From JAEUNX01 sp034004685 (GTDB lineage: Bacteria > Pseudomonadota > Gammaproteobacteria > Burkholderiales > Rhodocyclaceae), in the NCBI GenBank assembly GCA_034004685.1, contig JAVEWG010000041.1, forward strand, positions 1-31,034: DNA of 31,034 bases, read 5' to 3'. The notes below the pieces were generated by a model, which was not told the origin of the DNA, ran no database searches, and saw only the letters and a program-made list of their open reading frames with translations. Numbering within the stretch: the stretch's first letter is position 1; each line of letters opens with the position of its first letter. This document shows, piece by piece, positions 1 to 6,627 of the stretch. The position numbers and the translations under genes are program-made.

Positions 1-105
1 ATGAAGCGGCTGGCCCTCGGCGCGCTGCGTCGGATTCAACGCCTGCCGAGCCTCGTAAAGTCCTTCTTCCTTCAGCCCGAGTGCCAGTACGCGCTTATCT
101 GACAT
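1..105 (-). CDS. Partial unknown CDS at window edge
   Basis: An open frame starts with ATG at 105 on the minus strand and runs off the left edge after 35 codons, beginning MSDKRVLALGLKEEG. There is no stop in this stretch, but no convincing ribosome binding site stands in front of the ATG either. The peptide is charged and soluble-looking and I do not recognise it. In GC-rich DNA a 35-codon open stretch can be chance, so this is only a possible 5' end of a gene lying outside the window. Confidence 0.3.
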   Translation of the reverse strand, partial: MSDKRVLALGLKEEGLYEARQALNPTQRAEGQPLH

Positions 106-391
106 TACTTTCTGGAAGGTTAGTAACACCCATGCGTCAGTTGATTGCGGAAGCAAAGGCCAATCCGCAGCCAGTGCCTCAGCCGGTGACCGACCCGAAG
201 GTCATTGCCTCCATGCAGCCCTTGTGCCTTGACCTCAAGTGAGTGCGAGTCAGCGCCGTGTCGCCAGCGCCGACTATTGGCCACCCCGGTTCCCTCTTTA
301 AGAAGTTGGCGCCAGCGCTGTGAAGCGCGGGGCTCATCACCAGCCGGTTCAGGGGAATCTGGCCGGGTCAATCCGTGCCGGGGACGCTCCG
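106..391. other. Stretch without a supported gene
   Basis: About 290 bases between the partial gene at the edge and the small minus-strand gene. A 36-codon plus-strand ORF (ATG at 132, stop at 240-242, beginning MRQLIAEAKANPQPVPQP) lacks a clear ribosome binding site and resembles nothing I know. Around 250-330 the 8-mer CAGCGCCG occurs twice (near 254 and 266) and a related inverted form GGCGCCAGCGC follows near 310. This kind of short-word repetition can mark the end of an insertion sequence, but I see no transposase and no matching second end. It may be the scar of a lost element. Confidence 0.3.
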
Positions 392-757
392 TTACTGGTC
401 GCCGGCTGCAGCTCCGCCGATCACCCCCTCTGCCCGCAGCCAGGCCTTGAAACCCTTCATCACCGGGCGGGAGATGCGGGTTTCCGCCAGTACCCGCTGT
501 TCGTAGATGGCCTCCAGCAGCGCGGGCTCGGGTGCCGCCAGGGCTCGGGCGATGAGGAGGTGGAGGGTGGCTTCGAGCCGTTCGCCCGGTTGATCCTTGA
601 CCACCTGGTACACCGCCGCCAGGGCGGCCTTTTCCTGGGGGGCCATCTTGCACTTGCCGTCCAGGATCTTGAGCATGATGGCGGTGACGCAATCCACGTG
701 GCGGGGGGGCAGGGGGGTGCGGGCGGCCCACAGGGCGGCGGGGTGATGGGCGGTCAT
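392..757 (-). CDS. Hypothetical protein, 121 aa
   Basis: The start is the ATG at 757 because GGAG stands six bases in front of it; the open frame continues far upstream but without such a site. The product is 121 residues, with no signal peptide and no membrane segment, and looks mainly alpha-helical from residue 28 on (alternating Ala/Leu/Glu stretches such as EKAALAAVYQVVKDQPGER and LLEAIYEQRVLAE). A Cys-Lys-Met stretch (DGKCKMAP, residues 33-40) follows another Cys at 23. I do not recognise a family. It is divergent from the PACE efflux gene, with 94 bases between the two start codons. A real gene is likely because of the SD and the helical, low-arginine composition compared with the antisense frames. 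Confidence 0.6.
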   Translation of the reverse strand: MTAHHPAALWAARTPLPPRHVDCVTAIMLKILDGKCKMAPQEKAALAAVYQVVKDQPGERLEATLHLLIARALAAPEPALLEAIYEQRVLAETRISRPVMKGFKAWLRAEGVIGGAAAGDQ

Positions 758-851
758 GGCGGGCTCCGGGTTGGGTGATGTTGCGGAGCAAAAGCGTGCT
801 TGCGCGGGGGGGCAGGGGCCTCTATCTTCCTGCTTTTTTGCTGATTGCCCC

Positions 852-1286
852 GTGCCTGCCCCCAAGCTCCGTTCCCTGCCGGATCGTTTGCGCCAGATCG
901 TCCTTTTCGAGGCGGGCGGGCTGCTCTTCATCACCCCGCCCTTCGCCTGGGTCAGCGGAGTGCCCCTGGTTGAATCCCTGGGGTTGCTGGCGGTGCTGGC
1001 CTTGATCGCGGCCCTCTGGAACGGCGTGTACAACACGGCTTTCGACTGGCTGGAGGGGCGGCTCACCGGGCGGTCCGCCGACCGTCGTCCCTGGGGCCTG
1101 CGGGTGGGCCACGCCCTGGGCTTCGAGGGGGGGCTGTTGCTGCTCACCCTGCCGGTGGTGGTGGCGTGGACCGGCCTGGGCTGGTGGCCGGCCCTGGTGG
1201 CGGACATGGGCTTGGCCATGGCCTACGCGGGCTATGCTTTCCTCTTCAACCTGCTCTACGACCGGCTGTTTCCCATCGCGCCATGA
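852..1286 (+). CDS. PACE-family multidrug efflux protein
   Basis: Proton-driven export of small biocides (family prototype AceI, chlorhexidine) across the inner membrane. The 144-residue protein has the family layout of four membrane helices as two tandem units: residues 16-34 and 43-64, then 88-107 and 115-135. The membrane-embedded Glu of helix 1 is present (E20, in VLFEAGG), as are the WN pair (56-57), the GHALGFEGGLL signature of helix 3 and the closing YDRLFP. The start is taken as GTG at 852, which gives the usual family length of about 140-150 aa; no good SD is visible there, and the only upstream ATG (756) would overlap the divergent gene. The stop overlaps the murB start (ATGA), so the two are probably co-translated. 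The substrate cannot be read from sequence. Family call is firm, start less so. Confidence 0.85.
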   Translation: MPAPKLRSLPDRLRQIVLFEAGGLLFITPPFAWVSGVPLVESLGLLAVLALIAALWNGVYNTAFDWLEGRLTGRSADRRPWGLRVGHALGFEGGLLLLTLPVVVAWTGLGWWPALVADMGLAMAYAGYAFLFNLLYDRLFPIAP

Positions 1287-2305
1287 CCCTGCCCCTGATC
1301 GAGATCGACGCGGACCTGTCCGCCTTGAACACCTTTGGCCTGCCGGCCCGGGCAGCGCGGCTGGCCACCATTGAGCGGGTCGACCAGGTGCGGGCGCTGA
1401 TGGCAGAGCCGGGCTGGGCCGCCACGCCGCGCCTGGTGCTGGGGGGGGGCAGCAATCTGGTGTTGACCCGGGACTTCCCCGGTCTGGTGCTGCGGGTGGC
1501 CATCCCTGGCCGGCGCCGGGTGGCGGAGGACGAGCGGGCCTGGTACGTGGCCGCCGGGGGGGGTGAGAACTGGCACGAATTCGTCCGCTGGACCCTGGCC
1601 CAGGGCTCGCCCGGGCTGGAGAACCTTTCCCTGATCCCTGGCACGGTGGGGGCCGCCCCGGTACAGAACATCGGCGCCTATGGTCTGGAACTGGCGGAGC
1701 GCTTTGCCTGGCTCGATGCCCTGGACCTTGCCACCGGGGAGGTCCGGCGGCTGGATCGGGCAGCCTGCCGCTTTGCCTATCGGGACAGCCTGTTCAAGCA
1801 AGAGGCCGGCCGTTACCTGATCCTGGAGGTGTGCCTGGTCTTGCCCAAGCCCTGGCGGGCGGTGACCCGCTACGGCGAGGTGGCGGCGGAACTGGCGGAA
1901 AGCCGGATCGCCGAGCCCACGCCCCTGGACATTTCCGACGCGGTGATCCGTATCCGCCGCCGCAAGCTGCCGGACCCGGCGGCCATCGGGAACGTGGGCA
2001 GCTTTTTCAAGAACCCGGTGGTGGAGGCCCACTGTCATGCCGAGTTGGCGGCGCTGTATCCCGCCCTGCCGGCCTACCCCCAGGCGGACGGACGCTTCAA
2101 GCTGGCGGCGGGCTGGCTGATCGACCAGTGCGGCTGGAAGGGCCGGGCCCTGGGGCCGGTGGGTACCCACGCGGGCCAGGCCCTGGTGCTGGTGAATCGG
2201 GGCGGGGCCCGTGGCGAGGACGTGCTGCGGGCCGCCGCCGCCATCCAGGCGGATGTCTGGGCCCGTTTCGGCGTCGCCCTGGAGATGGAGCCCGTGCTGA
2301 TCTGA
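1283..2305 (+). CDS. murB: UDP-N-acetylenolpyruvoylglucosamine reductase MurB
   Basis: FAD- and NADPH-dependent reduction of UDP-GlcNAc-enolpyruvate to UDP-MurNAc, the second committed step of peptidoglycan precursor synthesis in the cytosol. The 340-residue product matches the type I enzyme length (E. coli 342). The FAD-binding stretch LGGGSNLVL (53-61), GAAPVQNIGAYG (123-134), YRDSLFK (166-172, with the active-site Arg at 167), RRRKLPDPAAIGNVGSFFKN (225-244, with the catalytic Ser at 240) and a final Glu in ALEMEPVLI (336) are all in place. The start at 1283 overlaps the stop of the PACE efflux gene as ATGA; an upstream in-frame extension exists but lies inside that gene. There is no sign of truncation. 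The coupling to an efflux gene rather than to mur/fts genes is uncommon. Confidence 0.97.
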   Translation: MTLPLIEIDADLSALNTFGLPARAARLATIERVDQVRALMAEPGWAATPRLVLGGGSNLVLTRDFPGLVLRVAIPGRRRVAEDERAWYVAAGGGENWHEFVRWTLAQGSPGLENLSLIPGTVGAAPVQNIGAYGLELAERFAWLDALDLATGEVRRLDRAACRFAYRDSLFKQEAGRYLILEVCLVLPKPWRAVTRYGEVAAELAESRIAEPTPLDISDAVIRIRRRKLPDPAAIGNVGSFFKNPVVEAHCHAELAALYPALPAYPQADGRFKLAAGWLIDQCGWKGRALGPVGTHAGQALVLVNRGGARGEDVLRAAAAIQADVWARFGVALEMEPVLI

Positions 2306-2338
2306 GCCGGCCCCGGGGTGCATGGCCGCCTATTGGCC

Positions 2339-2364
2339 GAAAGTGGTAATCTGCAAGCCGTTTT
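2339..2364 (+). promoter_or_regulatory. Possible sigma-28 promoter for chemoreceptor gene
   Basis: GAAAGTGG (2339-2346), ten bases, then GCCGTTTT (2357-2364) resembles the flagellar sigma-28 consensus TAAAGTTT-N11-GCCGATAA, with several mismatches and a spacer one base short. It lies 34 bases before the chemoreceptor start codon, a type of gene often read by this sigma factor. This is a visual match only. Confidence 0.28.
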
Positions 2365-2397
2365 GTTTCCAATTTTTTCCGCCCCCCAGGAGCCTAC

Positions 2398-3516
2398 ATG
2401 CTGTTTCGCAAGCGCCATTCCGAGGCATCCACCCTCACCAGCTCTGGCTCCGATCCCCTGGCCCGGGAATTGATGGCTGCGCGGGATCAGCTGGCGGCCC
2501 GGGATCAGCGGGTGGCGGAACTGGAGCAGGAGCTGGCGCGGATGCGGATGGCCACCGAACTGACCCAGGAGGTCACCGGCAAGCTGGCTCTGTTCTCCTC
2601 CTCGTTCTCGGAAGTGCAGGACTCCCTGGCCACCCTGGCCGGCGCCATCCGGGATGACCGGGGGCAGGCCGAAACCGCCCGGTCCTCGGTGGAATCCCGG
2701 GTCGGGCTGGTGGGCAGCCTGCAGCAGGATGTCCTGGGGCTGATCTCCCGGGCCGACGATGCCGCCGGGGCGGTGGGGCGCCTGGCCTCCCGGGTCGGGG
2801 AGATCGACCGTTTCGTGGCCCTGATCAAGGAGATCGCCGATCAGACCAACCTGCTGGCCCTCAATGCCGCCATCGAGGCGGCCCGGGCCGGGGAGCAGGG
2901 ACGGGGTTTCGCGGTGGTGGCTGATGAGGTGAGGAAGCTCGCCGAGCGGACTACCGGCGCCACCCGGGAAATCTCCGGCCTGGTAACGGCGATCCAGGGG
3001 GAAACCGGGGTGATGGAAAAGCAGATCAAGATCGATCCGGCCCAGACCGCCGCGATCCGCAGCGATTGCGCCGCCACAGACCAGGGCATCCGGGAAGTGG
3101 CCAAGCTGGCGGAGGATCTGTACGGGGTGATCGCTACCCATAACCTGTCCTGCTTCACCGAGCTGGCCAAGTTCGACCACCTGATCTTCAAGTTCGAGAT
3201 CTACAAGGCCCTCCTGGGGCTTTCCGACCTGGCCCCGGATGGGGTGGTGGACCACCTCCATTGCCGCCTGGGCCACTGGTATCAGGCCGAAGGGCGGGAG
3301 ACCTGTTCCGGCCTGGAGGGCTATCGGGAACTGGATGCGCCCCACAAGGCGGTCCATGCCCACGGCACCGCTGCCCTGCGGGCCTTCCGCGCCGGGGACG
3401 GGGCTCAGGCCCTGCTGGAACTGGAGCGGATGGAAAAGGCCAGCCAGACGGTGCTGACCCTGCTGGGGCGGCTGGCCCGGGCGGGGCTTGCCGCCATGGG
3501 CCATCACCGGACCTGA
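2398..3516 (+). CDS. Soluble methyl-accepting chemoreceptor with CZB domain
   Basis: A cytoplasmic chemoreceptor that signals through CheA/CheW. The 372-residue protein has no membrane segment. Residues 22-60 form a charged coiled coil. Residues 100-205 are the receptor signalling region, with the highly conserved hairpin tip around IKEIADQTNLLALNAAIEAA (143-162) and the following GRGFAVVADEVRKLAERT. A C-terminal chemoreceptor zinc-binding (CZB) domain spans about 245-365, with the expected 3His/1Cys ligand set: H261, C289 (in CRLGHWY), H316 and H320 (PHKAVH). CZB domains in other bacteria sense zinc or oxidation by hypochlorous acid through the Zn-bound Cys. AGGAG precedes the ATG. No che genes are present in the window. 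The gene converges with a response regulator ending 10 bases away; a functional link is possible but not shown. Confidence 0.93.
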   Translation: MLFRKRHSEASTLTSSGSDPLARELMAARDQLAARDQRVAELEQELARMRMATELTQEVTGKLALFSSSFSEVQDSLATLAGAIRDDRGQAETARSSVESRVGLVGSLQQDVLGLISRADDAAGAVGRLASRVGEIDRFVALIKEIADQTNLLALNAAIEAARAGEQGRGFAVVADEVRKLAERTTGATREISGLVTAIQGETGVMEKQIKIDPAQTAAIRSDCAATDQGIREVAKLAEDLYGVIATHNLSCFTELAKFDHLIFKFEIYKALLGLSDLAPDGVVDHLHCRLGHWYQAEGRETCSGLEGYRELDAPHKAVHAHGTAALRAFRAGDGAQALLELERMEKASQTVLTLLGRLARAGLAAMGHHRT

Positions 3517-3517
3517 A

Positions 3518-3534
3518 CGGGGCCCTCAGCCCCG
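3518..3534. terminator. Possible bidirectional terminator hairpin
   Basis: CGGGGC - CCTCA - GCCCCG, a 6-bp perfect stem with a 5-base loop, lies between the convergent chemoreceptor and response regulator genes and overlaps the stop codon of the latter. No T-tract follows on either strand, so termination is only suggested by position. Confidence 0.35.
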
Positions 3535-4134
3535 CTGGCGGCGCTTGAGCCGGGCCACCAGGGCCTGGACGTAGCCCTTGAGTTCCCGGAAGGGAACAGG
3601 CTTGCCAAAGAGGGTGACGTCCGCCGGCAGGCCGCCCTCCCGGGTGATGTCTTCCGGCGAAAGGCCCGATACCACCACGATGTCCATGTCGGACATATGG
3701 GTGTTTTCCCGGATCCGGCGAATCATCTCGAAACCGTCCATGCCCGGCATCTTCAGGTCGGAAATCAACAGATCCGGCGGATAGCGGCCCACCTCCAGGA
3801 GTACATCGAAGCCGCTGGCCACGATTTTCAGGCGGACGGGAAAGCCCCAGCTTTCAAAGGTGTGCTGGTAGAGCTGCTGGAGGATTTCGTCATCCTCGGC
3901 AATGATCACCAGCAGCTCGTCGCCATGGCGCTGGGCCGGCGTGCCGGTCTGGGAGCGGGCCAGGAAGGCCTCCACCGAGCTGCGCCGGATGCGGCGGTGG
4001 CCCCCGGCGGTCTTCCAGCCTTCCAGCGACCCGCTCTCCACCATCTGTTGCACCGTGCCCAGGGACAAGCCCAGGCGTTGGGCCGCCTCTGAGGTGCTGC
4101 AGTACTCTTTCTCGCCTTCTTTTGCGTCGGCCAT
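3526..4134 (-). CDS. Response regulator with N-terminal excisionase-type HTH
   Basis: A 202-residue protein with an inverted domain order. Residues 11-60 form a MerR/excisionase-like winged helix (YCSTSEAAQRLGLSLGTVQQM, then the GGHRRIRRSSVEAFL wing motif). Residues 73-195 form a receiver domain with the acidic cluster E80-D81-D82, the phospho-acceptor D126 in LLISDLKMPGMDG, a Ser in VVVSG and the conserved K178 (FGKPVPF). Classic regulators place the receiver first. Phosphorylation probably controls DNA binding or partner choice. The start chosen is the ATG at 4134; a TTG at 4155 in frame would add seven residues. There is no adjacent histidine kinase; the only neighbour is the convergent chemoreceptor gene. 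The target DNA is unknown. Confidence 0.88.
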   Translation of the reverse strand: MADAKEGEKEYCSTSEAAQRLGLSLGTVQQMVESGSLEGWKTAGGHRRIRRSSVEAFLARSQTGTPAQRHGDELLVIIAEDDEILQQLYQHTFESWGFPVRLKIVASGFDVLLEVGRYPPDLLISDLKMPGMDGFEMIRRIRENTHMSDMDIVVVSGLSPEDITREGGLPADVTLFGKPVPFRELKGYVQALVARLKRRQRG

Positions 4135-4174
4135 GGTTTGCCCTGGAATTGACAAATTTGCTGGATTCTACACC

Positions 4175-4198
4175 GGTGCCAGGGTGCCAGGGTGCCAG
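4175..4198. repeat. Three tandem copies of an 8-bp unit
   Basis: GGTGCCAG is repeated three times without interruption in the roughly 210-bp gap between the minus-strand regulator gene and the end of the ABC transporter gene. The rest of that gap (4199-4343) holds no gene. A possible hairpin (GGCCTGA at 4321-4327 with TCAGGCC at 4344-4350) spans the transporter stop codon. The octamer array may vary in copy number between strains. Confidence 0.8.
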
Positions 4199-4343
4199 GG
4201 CGTGTTCCCATTCTTGGGATTTGGCCGGGCCGCGGCGGCAGGCCTTGCTCGACGAGCCTGGGGGAACGTGACCCTCGGGGTGAATGGAGGCGCCGGGGGG
4301 GCTGGGACCCTGGATTCGTAGGCCTGATGGGCCCCGTGCCCCG

Positions 4344-6071
4344 TCAGGCCCCGAGGGGGGTCAGCTCCATCCGGCGGGGATGATGGCACTGCAGGCTGCT
4401 GCGGTGGGCCACGCTCACCAGAGTGGTGTCCGGCAGGCGTTCGGCCAGCAGGCGGTAGAGGCGGGCTTCGCTGGCTTCGTCCAGGGCCGAGGTGGCTTCG
4501 TCCAGAAACAGCCATTGGGGGCGGGCCAGAAGGGCCCGGGCCAGGGCCAGGCGCTGTTGTTCCCCCGGGGAAAGTTCCTGGCTCCAGTCCCGGGTTTCGT
4601 GGAGCCCTTCGGCCAGGGGGCCGAGCCCCACGTCGGCCAGCGCCTGGCGGGTCGCGGCCAGATCCTCGGCCGAGCCTGATGGCTCGGGCAGCAGGAGGTC
4701 CGCCAGGGGGCCGCTGGGCAGGTAGGGTTTCTGGGGCAGGAACAGCAGGTGGTCCGCCGGGGGTAGGTGAATGTCCCCCTGGCCATGGGACCATAGGCCG
4801 GCCATGGCGCGCAGCAGGGTGCTCTTGCCCACGCCGGAAGGGCCCGCCACCAGAAGGTGTTCGCCGGCGGGCAGCTCGAAATCGGTCAGGCTGGACAGGG
4901 GGCTGCCGTCGGGCAGGCGGGTTTCCAGGGCCGGGATGTGCAAGCGATCGGCGGCGCCCGGATGGCGGCGGATCGGGTTGCCGGCGTGGGCCTGGCGGGT
5001 GGATTCCAGGGCGGTCTCGAAGCCCGCCAGGCGGTCGATGGTGGCGAACCACTCGGCCAGACTGGTGTAGGCCGAGACGAACCAGCTGGTGGATTCCTGG
5101 ACCTGGCCGAAGGCCGAGGCGGTCTGCATCAGGCCCCCCAGCTCGATGCCGCCGGAGAAGTAGCGGGGCGCGGCGGCCAGGAAGGGGAAGATCACCGCCA
5201 GCTGGGCAAAGCCCGAGGAAAACCAGGTGAGCCGCTTGACCTGGCCGATGAGGGCCCGCCAGTTGCCCAGGACGTGCTGGAACAGGCCGTCCAGGCGGGC
5301 GCGCTCCCGGGCCTCGTCCCGGGACAGGGCGATGGCCTCGGCGTGTTCCCGGGCCCGCATCAGGCCGAATCGGTAGTCCGCCTCCCGGCGTTGCTGTTCC
5401 CGGTTCAGAACGGTGAGGGGCCGCCCCAGGCGGTGCATCAGCCAGGAGCCCGCTACCGAGTAGGCTAGGGCCGCCCACAGCATGAACCCGGGGATCTGCC
5501 AGCTTTGGCCGGCGACCTCAAAGGTGAAATCCCCCGATAGGCTCCACAGGATGCCGGCGAAGGAGGCAAGGGTGACCACCGCGCTCAGGAGCCCCAGGCT
5601 CAGGCCGAGGGTGGATTCCACGAACAGCCGCACGTCTTCGGCGATGCGCTGGTCCGGGTTGTCGGGGGCGCCGGCAGCGGCAAAGCGCAGGCGGTATTGC
5701 TGGCCGTCCACCAGCCAGCGGCGGGTGAGGTGGTCGGTCATCCAGCGCCGCCAGCGGAGCTGGAGCAGCTGGTTGAGGTAGAGCTGGTACACCGCCGCCA
5801 CGATGAAGGCCCCCGCCAGCAGGGAAAAGTAGCCCAGTTCATGCCAGAAGGTGGCCAGGTCCCGGGCCTGGAGGGCAGTGTAGAAGCGGTTGTTCCAGGC
5901 GTTGAACTGGACGTTGAGCCAAACGCTGGCGAGGCTCAGGGCCACCACTGCCGCCAGCAGGGCCAAGGCCGGGCCGCGCTCGCCGGGGGCGTGCCAGAAG
6001 GGGGCGGCCAGGCGCCAGGCGGCCAGGAGGCGGGGAGCGGGCAGCGGCGCGGGGGTGGGCGTGGGGGGCAT
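4344..6071 (-). CDS. SbmA/YddA-like ABC transporter, fused permease-ATPase
   Basis: An inner-membrane half transporter of 575 residues with the SbmA/BacA-type membrane domain fused to an ATPase. The membrane domain (about 20-340) carries the typical family stretch after helix 1 (NVQFNAWNNRFYTALQ, 53-68), the RWRRWMTDHLTRRWL motif (106-120) and NPDQRIAEDVRLF (138-150). In the ATPase, Walker A is GPSGVGKST (410-418), the signature is LSPGEQQRL (500-508), Walker B is LFLDEA (521-526) and the switch His is in SVAHR. The best studied relatives import peptides, cobalamin or bleomycin-like molecules (mycobacterial Rv1819c) or are of unknown function (E. coli YddA). The start is ATG 6071 with a weak ribosome site. 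Upstream lie a 94-bp gap with a GC hairpin (6110-6131) and then a secreted protein and an HtrA protease on the same strand; a shared transcript is possible. The substrate cannot be told from the sequence. Confidence 0.9.
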   Translation of the reverse strand: MPPTPTPAPLPAPRLLAAWRLAAPFWHAPGERGPALALLAAVVALSLASVWLNVQFNAWNNRFYTALQARDLATFWHELGYFSLLAGAFIVAAVYQLYLNQLLQLRWRRWMTDHLTRRWLVDGQQYRLRFAAAGAPDNPDQRIAEDVRLFVESTLGLSLGLLSAVVTLASFAGILWSLSGDFTFEVAGQSWQIPGFMLWAALAYSVAGSWLMHRLGRPLTVLNREQQRREADYRFGLMRAREHAEAIALSRDEARERARLDGLFQHVLGNWRALIGQVKRLTWFSSGFAQLAVIFPFLAAAPRYFSGGIELGGLMQTASAFGQVQESTSWFVSAYTSLAEWFATIDRLAGFETALESTRQAHAGNPIRRHPGAADRLHIPALETRLPDGSPLSSLTDFELPAGEHLLVAGPSGVGKSTLLRAMAGLWSHGQGDIHLPPADHLLFLPQKPYLPSGPLADLLLPEPSGSAEDLAATRQALADVGLGPLAEGLHETRDWSQELSPGEQQRLALARALLARPQWLFLDEATSALDEASEARLYRLLAERLPDTTLVSVAHRSSLQCHHPRRMELTPLGA

Positions 6072-6165
6072 GGCGGGTTGGCCGGTGGCGGCGAGAAAGG
6101 GAGATCCTGCCCGGCGGCGGCCGAAGCCGGGCGTCGGTGCTGCGGAGGGCCGGGCTGGCCCGGGT

Positions 6166-6591
6166 TCAGGCCACGCCGCGCACCAGGATTTCCGGGATGG
6201 GGGCGGCCCCGAGGGAGAGGCGTTGCCAGTCCACCCGGCCCTGGGACTTGTACATGACCAGGTAGTCCCCGGCTGGCAGGGGGCCTAGGTGGCAGGGGCC
6301 GCTCACGGTGGTGTCCACCGGGCAGCGCCCCCGGGTGTCCAGCACCCGCACCCGGATCCGCTCAGGAGCGGCCTCGCCCCCGATCCCCGTGGTTGGGCGG
6401 ATGGCCAGGGGGAACTGGGCTTCCTGGCTTCTGCGGGTGGACCGGTTTTCATGGCCGCCCCTGGGGGGGCCGCTGCCCTCGCTTTCGCCGGCCCGGACCA
6501 AGGCCGGGTTGCTGCCCACCGCCAGGGCAATAGCGGCAACCTTGAGGAAGCGGCGGACAACGCCGGGGTTGAATTCATTTTTGTTGTTCAT
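6166..6591 (-). CDS. Small secreted protein, unknown function
   Basis: A 141-residue protein starting at ATG 6591 with AGGAG close upstream. A signal peptide is evident: basic start with RRFLK near residue 14, hydrophobic VAAIALAVGSNPALVRA, probable cleavage near residue 34. The segment 35-60 is Gly/Ser/Arg-rich and probably disordered. The rest looks like a small beta-sandwich (RIRVRVLDTRG, LPAGDYLVMYKSQGR), resembling the carboxypeptidase-regulatory or PEGA type of fold, with two Cys (in GRCPVD and GPCHLG) that could form a disulfide. It lies 36 bases after the HtrA protease gene and is probably co-transcribed with it, so it might be a periplasmic partner or substrate of the protease. This is inference; I do not know the family. 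Confidence 0.75.
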   Translation of the reverse strand: MNNKNEFNPGVVRRFLKVAAIALAVGSNPALVRAGESEGSGPPRGGHENRSTRRSQEAQFPLAIRPTTGIGGEAAPERIRVRVLDTRGRCPVDTTVSGPCHLGPLPAGDYLVMYKSQGRVDWQRLSLGAAPIPEILVRGVA

Positions 6592-6627
6592 GGGAGGCTC
6601 CTTCTCTGTGGGTGCCGGGGGGGGGTG

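Noticed and set aside
2074..3507. 477-codon open frame antisense to the chemoreceptor gene
   Set aside because: It is the complement of a well-supported gene; the translation is Gly/Pro/His/Gln-rich with no domain, typical of antisense frames in GC-rich DNA.
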